64,000 nucleotides of DNA from Pseudomonas tensinigenes (GCF_014268445.2 NZ_CP077089.1:4881501-4945500); one strand, 5' to 3'. Counted from the first letter of the stretch, positions 1 to 8,961 are shown. Numbers and translations: made by a program. The notes: a model not told the origin generated them from the letters alone.

Positions 1-455
1 TGGTTCACGGTCGACAGAACTTTTTCGTCACGACGCAGGTGGTCGCACAGACGGCCCGGAGTGGCGACAACGATCTGTGCGCCATTACGGATTGCTTTCA
101 GCTGTGGGCCCATAGGCGCGCCGCCGTAAACGGCCACAACGGTAACGCCCGGCATTTGCTTGGCGTAGGTTTCGAAAGCGGTTGCTACTTGCAGCGCCAA
201 CTCACGAGTTGGCGCCAGGATCAGGGCTTGCGGTTCGCGCTTGGCAGGATCGATGCGGTGCAGGATAGGCAGTGCGAACGCGGCGGTTTTACCGGTACCG
301 GTTTGCGCCTGGCCAATCATGTCCTGGCCGGCCATGATGATCGGGATCGATTGCTGCTGAATCGCCGAAGGCTCTTCGTAGCCGGTCGCTGCGACGGCTG
401 CAAGAATATTCGGGTTAAGATTAAAAGCGGCGAATCCGCCGGTTTCCTGGGTCAT
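1..455 (-). CDS. deaD: DEAD-box RNA helicase, N-terminal part (cut by window start)
   Basis: This is the first 151 residues of an ATP-dependent RNA helicase of the DeaD/CsdA type; the gene continues beyond base 1. Visible motifs in order are the Q motif (GYEEPSAIQ, residues 25-33), Walker A (AQTGTGKT, 50-57), motif Ia (PTRELALQ, 82-89), the GG motif (111-112) and motif Ib (TPGR, 132-135). The DEAD box itself lies outside the window. Such helicases unwind structured RNA in ribosome assembly and mRNA turnover, often in the cold. The ATG at 455 is preceded by AGAGG at normal distance, but the start codon lies inside a 9-bp inverted repeat (separate entry). Confidence 0.93.
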   Translation of the reverse strand, partial: MTQETGGFAAFNLNPNILAAVAATGYEEPSAIQQQSIPIIMAGQDMIGQAQTGTGKTAAFALPILHRIDPAKREPQALILAPTRELALQVATAFETYAKQMPGVTVVAVYGGAPMGPQLKAIRNGAQIVVATPGRLCDHLRRDEKVLSTVN

Positions 456-490
456 GGGTCTGCCTCTAAGTGCATCCGCAAAGACCCATG
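453..490 (-). promoter_or_regulatory. Hairpin enclosing the deaD start codon
   Basis: Bases 453-461 (CATGGGTCT) and 482-490 (AGACCCATG) are perfect 9-base complements separated by 20 bases. In the deaD mRNA the right arm holds the initiating AUG, and the AGAGG Shine-Dalgarno sequence sits in the loop next to the stem. When folded, the stem would hide the start codon. This would suit translational control by temperature or by the helicase itself, but that role is inferred. Confidence 0.5.
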
Positions 491-877
491 CTCCAAAGCT
501 GCGCATGCCGTGTTGAGACTCAAGAGTCGCCCTGGCAGCTTTGTCGGCGGGGATTTGCGAAAACGAATGAATGAAAAAAAGAATCGTCCGGGAAGAGCCC
601 GCAATGCGGACGTGCAGCCGAAGCTGACTTCGGGAAATGCGCTACCTAAACGCGGCCCGGTTAAAGGCCGGCGCGCACTATACCGGATTTTGCCCAAAAA
701 GGGAGCTTTTTTTATCGTCAAAATACCTGTGTCACCGCTGTGTAACGGGGTTTTGCGGATAATCGCGCCAAGGTCTATTTTTCAAAGGCCCGGCCCTGCG
801 GGCGATGACGCTTAAACGATTCATCGATGTGCGGCATACCGCCGCTGCACCCGCCCTTCCCGCCTGAGGATTTCGCC
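456..877. other. Intergenic region with deaD leader and promoter
   Basis: No convincing gene was found here. On the minus strand a TATAGT hexamer (complement of 677-682) is a plausible -10 box for deaD, although no strong -35 box was seen; it would give a leader of about 210 nt. The leader has further hairpin potential, for example CCGAAG/CTTCGG at 618-633 and GACTC/GAGTC near 513-527. The plus-strand end carries the ribosome-binding site of the next gene (GAGGA near 866-870). Confidence 0.5.
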
Positions 878-1669
878 ATGAATCAGCCCTGCCCCGGCCG
901 CGTCAGCCGTGAACGTCGTGGTCACGTCCATCTGATTGGCCTGGATCGAGCGGCCAAGCGCAATGCTTTCGACCTCGACCTGCTCAATGAACTCAGCCTG
1001 GCCTATGGCGAGTTCGAGGCCGACAGTGAAGCGCGGGTCGCGGTGGTGTTCGGCCATGGCGAGCACTTTACCGCTGGTCTGGATCTGGTCAGCGCCAGCG
1101 GCGCACTCGCTGAAGGCTGGCAGGTTCCGACCGGCGGATGCGACCCGTGGGGTGTTTTCGTCGGACCACGGGTGAGCAAACCGGTGATTGTCGCCGCGCA
1201 AGGTTATTGCCTGACCATTGGTATCGAGTTGATGCTGGCCGCCGACATTAACCTGTGCGCGAGCAATACCCGCTTCGCGCAAATGGAAGTGCAGCGTGGG
1301 ATTTTTCCTTTTGGTGGCGCGACTTTACGTTTTCAGCAGATCGCCGGTTGGGGCAATGCGATGCGCTGGTTGCTGACCGGCGATGAGTTCGATGCGCACG
1401 AGGCGTTGCACTTGGGGTTGGTGCAGGAAGTGATGGCCAGTGAGGATTTGCTGCCACGGGCGATTGAGTTGGCCGAGCGGATTGCCCGGCAGGCGCCATT
1501 GGGGGTGCAGGCGACGTTGATGTCGGCGCGGCAGGCTCGGTATGAGGGTGAGACCGCGGCGGCGCAGGCGTTGCCAGCACTGGTGAAAAAGTTGTTGGCC
1601 AGTGAGGATGCCAAGGAGGGGGTGCGGTCGCTGGTGGAGCGGCGTCCTGGCATTTTCAAAGGGATCTGA
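878..1669 (+). CDS. Crotonase/enoyl-CoA hydratase family protein
   Basis: A 263-residue protein of the crotonase fold, which acts on acyl-CoA thioesters by stabilising an enolate in an oxyanion hole. The N-terminal half has the family segment FGHGEHFTAGLDL, whose glycine backbone forms the oxyanion hole, followed by a second conserved stretch IELMLAADI and the EVQRGIFPFGG region. Length is normal for a single-domain crotonase. The ATG at 878 has GAGGA 8 bases upstream; an earlier in-frame ATG at 827 lacks a good site. The substrate cannot be told from sequence: hydratase, isomerase and hydrolase are all possible. A palindromic repeat pair follows the gene. Confidence 0.88.
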   Translation: MNQPCPGRVSRERRGHVHLIGLDRAAKRNAFDLDLLNELSLAYGEFEADSEARVAVVFGHGEHFTAGLDLVSASGALAEGWQVPTGGCDPWGVFVGPRVSKPVIVAAQGYCLTIGIELMLAADINLCASNTRFAQMEVQRGIFPFGGATLRFQQIAGWGNAMRWLLTGDEFDAHEALHLGLVQEVMASEDLLPRAIELAERIARQAPLGVQATLMSARQARYEGETAAAQALPALVKKLLASEDAKEGVRSLVERRPGIFKGI

Positions 1670-1691
1670 AATTTTCACAGGTTATCGACCC

Positions 1692-1760
1692 TCTTCGCGA
1701 GCAGGCTCGCTCCCACAGGGAAATGCATTCCAATGTGGGAGCGAGCCTGCTCGCGAAGGG
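1692..1760. repeat. REP/BIME element
   Basis: Two inverted copies of TTCGCGAGCAGGCTCGCTCC, about 25 bp apart, between two convergent genes. This is a typical Pseudomonas fluorescens repetitive extragenic palindrome pair and could form a stable hairpin that protects or ends transcripts. Confidence 0.9.
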
Positions 1761-1775
1761 GCCATCACAGATGCC

Positions 1776-2531
1776 TCAGGTGGCCGGGCGAATACTGTTG
1801 ATCAACGACTGCAACGAATACCCCAACCGCGGCGCCAGCGCTTCGGCCCGGGCAGTCAGCGCCTGCATGTCCAGCACCTGATCGAGATCCGCCGGGACAA
1901 TCAGAATCACATTGCCCTCCTTCACCGGCAGCTCCCAGTAATGCCGGTGATAGAGCCCACGCAACAACGCCGCGCCCAACGGCTTGCCATCATCGGTGGC
2001 CCACTGGTTGATCACCAGCCAGCCACCCGGATTCAGACGTTTCTGGCAATCACCGAGAAAACTCCAGGCAAGATGCCCGACGCCCGGGCCGACATCGGTG
2101 TACAGGTCGACGAAAATCAGATCCGCAGGCTCTGCCGTTGGCAGCAATTCAAGCGCATCGCCGACGCGGATATACAACCGTGGATCATCGTCCAGCCCCA
2201 AGTACTCGATGGCCAGACGCGGCACGTCCGGGCGCAGTTCGATGGCTTCGACATCTTCCAGCGGCAGGAACTTGAGGCAGGCCTGAGTCAGCGTACCGGC
2301 GCCGAGCCCGAGAAACAGCGCACTCTCCGGCTGCTCATGGCACAACGCGCCGATCAGCATCGCCCGGGTGTAATCGTATTCGAGCCAGCTCGGGTCGGCG
2401 GTGAACACGCAGCTTTGCTCGATGGCATCGCCGAACTCGAGAAAGCGGTAATCGGCCACTTCCAGCACGCGAATCACGCCGAACTCATCCTGTACTTCGG
2501 CGAGCAGATGCTCGACGCGCTCCTCAGTCAT
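1776..2531 (-). CDS. Spermidine synthase-like methyltransferase-fold protein
   Basis: A 251-residue protein with the spermidine/spermine synthase fold. The nucleotide-binding loop FLGLGAGTLTQ lies near residues 93-103. An acidic residue follows at VEAIELRP, and the segment PADLIFVDLYTD near 134-145 matches the region that in true spermidine synthases holds the catalytic aspartate. It ends with the usual GGWLVINQW strand. The start at 2531 has AGGAGA 4 bases upstream. No S-adenosylmethionine decarboxylase gene is near, so polyamine synthesis is not supported by context; it may be an aminopropyl- or methyltransferase of unknown substrate. Confidence 0.8.
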   Translation of the reverse strand: MTEERVEHLLAEVQDEFGVIRVLEVADYRFLEFGDAIEQSCVFTADPSWLEYDYTRAMLIGALCHEQPESALFLGLGAGTLTQACLKFLPLEDVEAIELRPDVPRLAIEYLGLDDDPRLYIRVGDALELLPTAEPADLIFVDLYTDVGPGVGHLAWSFLGDCQKRLNPGGWLVINQWATDDGKPLGAALLRGLYHRHYWELPVKEGNVILIVPADLDQVLDMQALTARAEALAPRLGYSLQSLINSIRPAT

Positions 2532-2684
2532 TTCGTCTCCTGATGGTCACCGGGCGCGGTGACGCGATGGCACCGCTGTGGTGCCGTGGCAAAGCGGCGA
2601 TTGTCGGTGATGGGGCGGGAGCAGGTCACGCACTAATTGCTGCTAACATGGGCTTCCCGTGCGTAGAACCAATTAGAGACCGTG

Positions 2685-4031
2685 ATGAGCCAACCGTGGA
2701 GCCCTGACAGCTGGCGCGCCCTGCCGATCCAGCAACAACCGCAATACCCCGACGCCGCGCACCTGCGCCAGGTCGAGCAAACCCTGGCCAGTTATCCGCC
2801 GCTGGTGTTTGCCGGTGAGGCGCGCGAACTGCGCCGGCAGTTTGCCGAAGTCACCCAGGGCCGGGCATTCCTGCTGCAGGGCGGCGATTGTGCGGAAAGC
2901 TTCGCCGAGTTCTCTGCGGCGAAGATTCGCGACACCTTTAAAGTGTTGCTGCAAATGGCGATCGTCATGACCTTCGCCGCCGGTTGCCCGGTGGTCAAGG
3001 TCGGGCGCATGGCCGGTCAGTTCGCCAAGCCGCGTTCGGCCAACGACGAAACCATTGATAGCGTGACGCTGCCGGCTTATCGCGGCGACATCGTCAACGG
3101 CATCGGTTTCGACGAGAAAAGCCGCGTACCGGATCCAGAGCGTCTGCTGCAGTCCTACCACCAGTCCACCGCCACGCTGAATCTGCTGCGCGCGTTTGCC
3201 CAAGGCGGTTTTGCCGACCTGCATCAGGTGCACAAATGGAATCTGGATTTCATCGCCAACTCGGCGCTGGCCGAGAAGTACAGCCACTTGGCCGACCGCA
3301 TCGATGAAACCCTGGCATTCATGCGCGCCTGCGGCATGGACAGCTCGCCGCAACTGCGCGAAACCAGCTTCTTCACCGCCCACGAAGCGTTGCTGCTGAA
3401 CTACGAAGAAGCCTTCGTACGCCGCGACAGCCTGACCAACGATTACTACGACTGCTCGGCGCACATGCTGTGGATCGGTGACCGCACCCGTCAGCTCGAC
3501 GGCGCGCACGTCGAATTCCTCCGTGGCGTGAACAATCCGATCGGCGTGAAAGTCGGCCCGAGCATGAACCCGGATGACCTGATCCGTCTGATCGACGTGC
3601 TCAACCCGGACAACGATCCGGGCCGTCTGAACCTGATTGCGCGGATGGGCGCGAACAAGGTCGGCGATCACCTGCCAGCGCTGATCCGCGCGGTGCAGCG
3701 TGAAGGCAAGCAAGTGCTGTGGAGCTCTGACCCGATGCACGGCAACACCATCAAGGCCAGCAGCGGCTACAAGACCCGCGACTTTGCGCAGATCCTTGGC
3801 GAGGTGAAGCAGTTCTTCCAGGTGCACGAAGCGGAAGGCAGTTATGCCGGCGGCATTCACATCGAGATGACCGGGCAGAATGTCACCGAGTGCATCGGTG
3901 GCGCGCGGCCGATTACTGAAGACGGGTTGTCGGATCGCTATCACACCCACTGTGATCCGCGGATGAATGCTGATCAGTCGCTGGAATTGGCGTTTTTGAT
4001 TGCCGAAACCCTGAAGCAGGTTCGCCGCTAG
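2685..4031 (+). CDS. Class II 3-deoxy-7-phosphoheptulonate (DAHP) synthase
   Basis: A 448-residue enzyme of the plant-type (class II) family. It condenses phosphoenolpyruvate with erythrose 4-phosphate as the first step of the shikimate pathway. Hallmarks are the N-terminal [18 protein letters not shown], the metal-binding cysteine in LQGGDCAE near residue 66, [11 protein letters not shown] near 110, and SSDPMHGNT near 350. The length fits a class II enzyme. The ATG at 2685 directly follows an in-frame GTG; either could start the protein. A class I DAHP synthase of a different fold subtype lies at 18252-19328. Class II enzymes in Pseudomonas may serve primary or secondary aromatic metabolism; no phenazine or similar genes are adjacent. 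Confidence 0.94.
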   Translation: MSQPWSPDSWRALPIQQQPQYPDAAHLRQVEQTLASYPPLVFAGEARELRRQFAEVTQGRAFLLQGGDCAESFAEFSAAKIRDTFKVLLQMAIVMTFAAGCPVVKVGRMAGQFAKPRSANDETIDSVTLPAYRGDIVNGIGFDEKSRVPDPERLLQSYHQSTATLNLLRAFAQGGFADLHQVHKWNLDFIANSALAEKYSHLADRIDETLAFMRACGMDSSPQLRETSFFTAHEALLLNYEEAFVRRDSLTNDYYDCSAHMLWIGDRTRQLDGAHVEFLRGVNNPIGVKVGPSMNPDDLIRLIDVLNPDNDPGRLNLIARMGANKVGDHLPALIRAVQREGKQVLWSSDPMHGNTIKASSGYKTRDFAQILGEVKQFFQVHEAEGSYAGGIHIEMTGQNVTECIGGARPITEDGLSDRYHTHCDPRMNADQSLELAFLIAETLKQVRR

Positions 4032-4043
4032 ACCGCGTCGCCT

Positions 4044-4123
4044 CTTTCGCGAGCAGGCTCGCTCCCACATGGGTTTTGTATACGACACAAATCCAGTGTG
4101 GGAGCGAGCCTGCTCGCGAAGGC
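4044..4123. repeat. REP/BIME element
   Basis: An inverted pair of the GCGAGCAGGCTCGCTCCCAC repeat, about 35 bp apart, between the ends of two convergent genes (DAHP synthase and the YcaQ-like gene). It probably serves as a transcript end barrier on both strands. Confidence 0.9.
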
Positions 4124-4129
4124 GTCCGC

Positions 4130-5356
4130 TCAGACGCCCTCAATTTTCGCCAATGCCACCCGCAACCGCGCTGCACTCTCGCGCTGACAATTCAACTGCA
4201 CCCGCGCAAGCCCCAACCAGTCCGCCATCTGCCGCAAATTAGCAGCCAGCGCCAACATCCCTTCTTCATCCAGTCCCGGCTCTTCCTCGTGCACCGCATG
4301 CACCGCCAACTGCCCCGCCGCCCGCTCGGCGCGCAAATCCACCCGCGCAGCAATCCGCTCGTTGTGCAAGAACGGCAACACGTAATAGCCGTAAACCCGT
4401 TTGTCCTGCGGCGTGTAAATCTCCAGCCGATAGCGAAAGTCGAACAAGCGCTCGGTGCGACTGCGCTCCCAGATCAACGAATCGAATGGCGACAACAGCG
4501 CACTGGCCGCCACCTTGCGCGGGACTTTCGGCTCCGCCAGGCAATAGGCGATCTGCCGCCAGCCGGCGACCTCGCACCTCTGCAATTGCCCAGCCTCGAC
4601 CAGCTCCGCCAGACGTGGGCGCGCATCCGCCGGATTCAGACGAAAGTAATCGCGCAGGTCTTTTTCGGTGCCGACGCCCAAGGCCTGCGCCGCGTGCAGC
4701 AGCAACCCTCGCTGCGCCTCGGCTTCATCCGGCAACGCCTGTTGCAGGATCGATGACGGGATCACTCGCTCCGGCAAATCATACAAACGCTCGAAACCAC
4801 GGCGGCCCGCTACCGTGACCTCGCCAGCCGCGAACAACCATTCCAGCGCATGCTTTTCCGCGCTCCAGTCCCACCACGGTCCGGCCTTGTCTTCGCGGGT
4901 CGACAAACTGCCGGCACCCAACGCGCCTTGCTCTTCCACCGAACTCAAGACCCGACGCACCACGTCCTGCTGCTCACGACCGAATTTCGCCAGTTGCTGA
5001 TAGATATCCTCGCCGCGCCTGGCTCGCTGCATCCGCCAAGCCATCAACGGATACATCGACAGCGGCAACAATGACGCTTCATGTCCCCAGTATTCAAACA
5101 GCGTACGTCGTCGCCCCGAACTCCAGGCAGCCTGGTCGAGCAAATCGGAGGAATAGGAGCCGAGACGGGAGAACAGCGGCAGGTAATGCGAGCGCACCAC
5201 CGCGTTGACGGAGTCGATTTGCAACAAACCCAGCCGTTCGATCAGCCGGTTGAGGTGTGGCGCCTTGACAGTCGGCGGCTGGCGCCCGTTGAAGCCTTGG
5301 GCCGCCAGCGCCAGACGTCGCGCCTGTTTGAGGGAAAAGGATACTGTTGCGGGCAT
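4130..5356 (-). CDS. YcaQ-family winged-helix DNA glycosylase
   Basis: A 408-residue member of the winged-helix AlkX/YcaQ family (HTH_42), whose bacterial members excise bulky or cross-linked alkylated bases. Family signatures are the N-terminal LKQARRLALAAQGF, the GLLQIDSVNAVVRSHY segment near residues 42-57 with the catalytic-type QxD motif (QID), and FEYWGHEASLLP near 88-99. The C-terminal SPFDSLIWERSRTERLFDF and YGYYVLPFL blocks are also typical. ATG 5356 is chosen because AAGGAG lies 6 bases upstream; an earlier ATG at 5362 abuts that site. The gene stands alone, so its role rests on homology. Confidence 0.85.
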   Translation of the reverse strand: MPATVSFSLKQARRLALAAQGFNGRQPPTVKAPHLNRLIERLGLLQIDSVNAVVRSHYLPLFSRLGSYSSDLLDQAAWSSGRRRTLFEYWGHEASLLPLSMYPLMAWRMQRARRGEDIYQQLAKFGREQQDVVRRVLSSVEEQGALGAGSLSTREDKAGPWWDWSAEKHALEWLFAAGEVTVAGRRGFERLYDLPERVIPSSILQQALPDEAEAQRGLLLHAAQALGVGTEKDLRDYFRLNPADARPRLAELVEAGQLQRCEVAGWRQIAYCLAEPKVPRKVAASALLSPFDSLIWERSRTERLFDFRYRLEIYTPQDKRVYGYYVLPFLHNERIAARVDLRAERAAGQLAVHAVHEEEPGLDEEGMLALAANLRQMADWLGLARVQLNCQRESAARLRVALAKIEGV

Positions 5357-5436
5357 GAGCATCTCCTTGTCTGCTCGCAACCTACCTCACTCGAAGTTGG
5401 TTTGTGTAGCGCTCTGCTGATCATTTATGCAGCGGG

Positions 5437-5658
5437 TCATTTATGCATCGGGTCATCCCAGAACGGCCGCACGGCTTCGTGTTCAACGTCGGCACGACTG
5501 ACGCCGATGTCCTTCAACGCTTCGTCGCTCAGACTGGCGAGCAACTCGCGTTCACGGTGCAGTTCGTACCAGCGGCTAAACTTGTGCAGCAAGTCGGAAA
5601 CGATATGGCCGTGGCCGGAAAATTTTGCTTCGTCTACATACTCTCTTTGACCTTTCAT
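5437..5658 (-). CDS. DUF1127 small protein
   Basis: A 73-residue protein with the C-terminal DUF1127 signature: WYELHRERELLASLSDEALKDIG followed by SRADVEHEA and RPFW. Small proteins of this family have been tied to RNA metabolism and phosphate or nitrogen adaptation in alphaproteobacteria; the role here is unknown. AGGAGG lies 7 bases before the ATG, a very strong translation signal. It is divergent from the LysR gene at 5755, with about 100 bp between them, so that regulator may control it. Confidence 0.88.
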   Translation of the reverse strand: MKGQREYVDEAKFSGHGHIVSDLLHKFSRWYELHRERELLASLSDEALKDIGVSRADVEHEAVRPFWDDPMHK

Positions 5659-5754
5659 CGTGTTGCCTCCTTTGTGGATGGCTCAAGTCTCACGCCGGCG
5701 CTAAGATCAATCCAACGAATGTTTCTGATGGCATGCATCACGGAGATTCATCAA

Positions 5755-6609
5755 TTGTCGGCCTACCCCAGTATCGATACCGATGTCCTGCGCACCTTTG
5801 TCGCGATTGCCGATCAGGGCGGCTTCACCCGCGCCGGCGAAATGGTCAACCGCACGCAATCGGCGGTGAGCATGCAGATGAAGCGCCTGGAAGAGGACGT
5901 GTTACAGCGGCAGTTGTTCGAGCGTGACGGCCGTCAGGTGCGCCTCACCGCTGAAGGCCAGGTGTTGCTCGGTTACGCGCGGCGCATCCTCAAATTGCAC
6001 AGTGAAGTGTTCAACACCTTGCGCGAGCCGCACATGGTCGGCACGGTGCGCATCGGCACGCCTGACGATTACGTGATGCGCTTTCTGCCGGGGATTCTGT
6101 CGCGGTTCGCGCAGTTCTATCCGTTGATCCAGATCGAAGTGCATTGCGAGTCGACCAAACAACTGCTGCAACGCACCGACCTGGACTTGTCGATTGTCAC
6201 CCGCGAACCGGGCAACGAGATCGGCCAGTTGTTGCGCAAGGAGCGTTTCGTCTGGGCCGAGGCGCAGAACTTCAGCGCCCACGAACAGACGCCGCTGCCC
6301 TTGGCGATGTTCAACAGTGATTGCTTCTGCCGCTTGTGGGCGTGCAATGCGCTGGATGCGATGGGCCGCGATTACCGCATCGCTTACAACAGCACCAGCC
6401 TTTCGGCATTGATGGCGGTGGTCAGTGCCGGTATGGCAATCACCGCGCAACTGGAAAGCCTGATCACCCCGGACATGCGCATCCTCGGCGCCGCCGAAGA
6501 TTTGCCGCTGTTGCCCGAGGCCAGCATCATGCTGATCCGCAACCTGAACAATCCGTCGCCGATCACCGAGTGCCTGGCCGAGCACATCGTCGAAGGCTTC
6601 AAACTTTAA
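5755..6609 (+). CDS. LysR-family transcriptional regulator (LrhA/HexA-like)
   Basis: A regulator of about 284 residues with an N-terminal winged helix (DTDVLRTFVAIADQGGFTRA, then RTQSAVSMQMKRLEEDV) and a LysR effector domain starting near residue 90 (VGTVRIGTPDDYVMRFLP). The sequence resembles the LrhA/HexA branch. The start is uncertain: TTG 5755 has GGAG 9 bases upstream and gives the usual N-terminus, while in-frame ATGs at 5719 and 5728 lack a ribosome-binding site. The gene is divergent from the DUF1127 gene and its last bases overlap the convergent permease gene. Confidence 0.88.
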   Translation: MSAYPSIDTDVLRTFVAIADQGGFTRAGEMVNRTQSAVSMQMKRLEEDVLQRQLFERDGRQVRLTAEGQVLLGYARRILKLHSEVFNTLREPHMVGTVRIGTPDDYVMRFLPGILSRFAQFYPLIQIEVHCESTKQLLQRTDLDLSIVTREPGNEIGQLLRKERFVWAEAQNFSAHEQTPLPLAMFNSDCFCRLWACNALDAMGRDYRIAYNSTSLSALMAVVSAGMAITAQLESLITPDMRILGAAEDLPLLPEASIMLIRNLNNPSPITECLAEHIVEGFKL

Positions 6610-7345
6610 ACGCGAGCATCACCGCACACAGCACCAGAAAACCGCAGAACAGCCCGCGCAGGAGTTTTTCCGGCATCGCGTGGGCGACTTTCACCCCCCA
6701 ACTGATGCTCGCTAGGCCGCCGATGGCCAGTGGCAGACCGATCATCCAGTCGACTTCGTGGTGTACCGCGTAAGTCACCAGAGTCACGCCGGTGCTTGGC
6801 AACGCCAGCGCCAGCGACAGACCTTGAGCGACGACTTGCGTGGTGCCAAACAGGCTGGTCAGCACCGGCGTTGCCACCACTGCGCCACCGACACCGAACA
6901 AACCGCCCATGGTTCCGGACGCCGCGCCGAGTACGCCAAGCCACGGCCAGGAATAGCGCATCTCAGACGTCGCAGCGGGTGGCTTGCCGAACATCTTCAA
7001 CAGGTTGTACGCCGAGAGCACCACCAGGAACGCGACAAAGCCGATGCGCATGGTTTGCGCATCAATGCCCACCGCCCAGATCGAACCGATCCACGCAAAG
7101 CAAAAGCCCATCACCGCCAAGGGCAGCGCGTGCCGCAGTTCGATGCGATTGCGCTGGTGATAACGCCACAGCGCCAGCATCACATTGGGTACAACCATGA
7201 CCAGCGCCGTGCCTTGGGCGATCTGCTGGTCGAGGCCAAACCACACGCCAAGCAACGGAATGGCGATCAAACCGCCGCCGATGCCGAAAATGCCGCCAAG
7301 GGTGCCAAGCGCGGCGCCGAACAGCAGGTACAACAAAAACTCCAT
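6599..7345 (-). CDS. TauE/SafE family membrane permease
   Basis: A 248-residue integral membrane protein with about eight hydrophobic segments and the two diagnostic glycine-rich repeats, GTLGGIFGIGGGLIAIPLL near residue 15 and GTMGGLFGVGGAVVATPVL near 145. The family (formerly DUF81) exports sulfite, sulfoacetate or other organic anions. The start could be ATG 7345 or the GTG at 7348; GAGG fits the GTG slightly better. The 3' end overlaps the convergent LysR gene by 11 bp. The divergent LysR gene at 7460 is a likely regulator. The substrate is not shown. Confidence 0.9.
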   Translation of the reverse strand: MEFLLYLLFGAALGTLGGIFGIGGGLIAIPLLGVWFGLDQQIAQGTALVMVVPNVMLALWRYHQRNRIELRHALPLAVMGFCFAWIGSIWAVGIDAQTMRIGFVAFLVVLSAYNLLKMFGKPPAATSEMRYSWPWLGVLGAASGTMGGLFGVGGAVVATPVLTSLFGTTQVVAQGLSLALALPSTGVTLVTYAVHHEVDWMIGLPLAIGGLASISWGVKVAHAMPEKLLRGLFCGFLVLCAVMLAFKV

Positions 7346-7459
7346 CACAGCCGAATTCCTCTTACGTCAGGCGATTCATCCTACGCAGTCGTGGCTGGCG
7401 GGGAAACGCACAGCAACGCACAATGGCTATGCCGATTTCGCACAAGCGTGAAGCTGACC

Positions 7460-8416
7460 ATGAATCCCAATCAATTGACCGATCAACTCGGACTGTTTCT
7501 CGACGTGCTGGAAAGTGGCAGTTTTTCTGCTGCTTCGCGCCGCCATCCGCTGACTCCTTCGGCCGTCGCCCGACGGATCGACAACCTCGAAAGCGCTATC
7601 GGCAGTCAGTTGTTTGTCCGCAGTACGCATGCCGTGCGCGCAACGCCGGCGGGCCTGGCGTTTGCCGAACGCGCGCGACGGATTGTTGCCGAGTTGCAGC
7701 TGGCCCGCGCAGAAGCGGTGTCCTTGAGCAGTGCACCCGAGGGCTTGATCCGCATCGACGCCCCGGCGGCTTTCGGTCGGCGACATCTGGCACCGGTGAT
7801 CGCCGACTTCCTCGTTTTGTACCCGGGACTGGATGTGCAACTGCACCTGATCGACAGCTTCGTCGACATGAGCGGCGCGAATCTGGGCAAAGTCGACCTG
7901 GTGCTGCGTGCCGGGCAAATGGCTGATACCCGCCTGGTGGCGACACCGTTGGCGAGCATGGTGCGCATTGCCTGCGCTAGTCCCGACTATCTCAAACGCC
8001 GAGGCGTGCCCGTCAATCCAGCCCAACTGAGCGAGCATGATGGCCTGGACTGGGAAGGCCTCGCCCCACCCTTCGCCTGGCGCTTCGAACAGGACGGGCA
8101 GATGCAATTGCACCGTCCGGCGCGCATCCGCATGAGCGCCAACAATGCCGAGGCCCTGGTCTGCGGCGCTCTGGCCGGCTTGGGCATCGCGCATCTGCCG
8201 ACGTGGCTGGCCAGCGAATACCTGTTGCGCGGCGAATTGCTGCCGCTGTTCTGCGAAAACGGCCTGCCGAAACCGGAGTCCACCGGCATCTACGCGCTGC
8301 GCATGGAACAACAAACCAACTCGCGCAGCCGCTTGTTGCTTGAATATCTCAAGACCCGCTTCAGTCCGGTGCCGCCTTGGGATCTGGCGTTGCAGCGCGA
8401 TCTGGGCAGACATTGA
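7460..8416 (+). CDS. LysR-family transcriptional regulator
   Basis: A 318-residue regulator of the CrgA-like group. The DNA-binding helix-turn-helix is at residues 8-55 (GLFLDVLESGSFSAASRR, then TPSAVARRIDNLESAIG). The effector domain begins near 90 at GLIRIDAPAAFGRRHLAP and contains DLVLRAGQMADTRLVATPL, typical of regulators controlling adjacent transport or redox genes. It is transcribed away from the TauE/SafE permease, with a 110-bp gap likely to hold both promoters. The inducer is unknown. Confidence 0.9.
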   Translation: MNPNQLTDQLGLFLDVLESGSFSAASRRHPLTPSAVARRIDNLESAIGSQLFVRSTHAVRATPAGLAFAERARRIVAELQLARAEAVSLSSAPEGLIRIDAPAAFGRRHLAPVIADFLVLYPGLDVQLHLIDSFVDMSGANLGKVDLVLRAGQMADTRLVATPLASMVRIACASPDYLKRRGVPVNPAQLSEHDGLDWEGLAPPFAWRFEQDGQMQLHRPARIRMSANNAEALVCGALAGLGIAHLPTWLASEYLLRGELLPLFCENGLPKPESTGIYALRMEQQTNSRSRLLLEYLKTRFSPVPPWDLALQRDLGRH

Positions 8417-8423
8417 ATCCGGA

Positions 8424-8463
8424 GAATTATCTGGCGCATTAAAGATTCGAGCGCTAGATTCAT
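8424..8463 (+). promoter_or_regulatory. OhrR-type operator/promoter upstream of ohrR
   Basis: The 40-bp block reads AATTATCTGGCGCATTAAAG followed by ATTCGAGCGCTAGATTCAT. A closely matching block stands before ohr at 9171-9210, with the same spacing of the core words ATCTnGCGCA, TTAAA/CTAAA and ATTCG. Sharing of this block by repressor and target genes is what an OhrR operator would look like. Confidence 0.6.
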
Positions 8464-8488
8464 GCCCATCACCGATCAAGGCTTTGAC

Positions 8489-8944
8489 ATGACTTCCGAA
8501 CGCGACACCTGCGACGACCTGCTCCTCGACAATCAGGCGTGCTTCGCCCTGCACTCCACTTCGCTGATGATGACCAAGGTCTACAAGCCGCTGCTGCAAG
8601 CCTTGAATCTGACCTACCCGCAGTACCTGGCGATGATGGTGCTGTGGGAGAAGGATGGTTTGACCGTCGGAGAAATCAGCTCGCGGTTGCTGACCGATCC
8701 CGGCTCGCTGACTCCGCTGCTCAAACGGCTGGAGGCTGAAGGCCTACTGAGTCGCACGCGCAGCCGTGAGGATGAGCGCGTGGTGATTGTCGAGTTGACC
8801 GAGCAAGGCCGCGCGTTGAAAGAAAAAGCCCAGACGGTCCCGCAGTGCATCCTCGGCGCCAGCGGCTTCTCTCTGGAACGCCTGCAACACCTGCAAGCAG
8901 AGTTGCAGGCGCTGCGTAGCCATCTACAGAACAGCCTGATCTAA
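8489..8944 (+). CDS. ohrR: MarR-family organic hydroperoxide regulator
   Basis: A 151-residue MarR-type repressor. The N-terminal sensing cysteine typical of OhrR is C18 in NQACFALHS, and the conserved tyrosines that bind the reactive thiolate are in KVYKPLLQALNLTYPQYL. The winged helix covers about 50-110 (VGEISSRLLTDPGSLTPLLKR, DERVVIVELT). Oxidation of the cysteine by organic peroxides or hypochlorite releases the DNA and allows ohr expression. ATG 8489 has AAGG 7 bases upstream; an in-frame ATG at 8462 would lie inside the operator block. The target ohr lies downstream after a REP pair. Confidence 0.93.
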   Translation: MTSERDTCDDLLLDNQACFALHSTSLMMTKVYKPLLQALNLTYPQYLAMMVLWEKDGLTVGEISSRLLTDPGSLTPLLKRLEAEGLLSRTRSREDERVVIVELTEQGRALKEKAQTVPQCILGASGFSLERLQHLQAELQALRSHLQNSLI

Positions 8945-8961
8945 AGCCAATACTGTCCCCC

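Noticed and set aside
1692..1760. CRISPR-like appearance of repeated palindromes
   Set aside because: Copies are scattered as inverted pairs at gene ends, without regular spacers or cas genes; they are REP elements.
2673..4088. A 471-codon open frame antisense to the class II DAHP synthase
   Set aside because: It mirrors a recognised enzyme on the other strand and its translation has no family features; long antisense frames are common in GC-rich Pseudomonas DNA.
5443..5754. A long N-terminal extension of the LysR regulator
   Set aside because: It runs antisense through the DUF1127 gene and lacks a ribosome-binding site; the regulator fold begins near the TTG at 5755.
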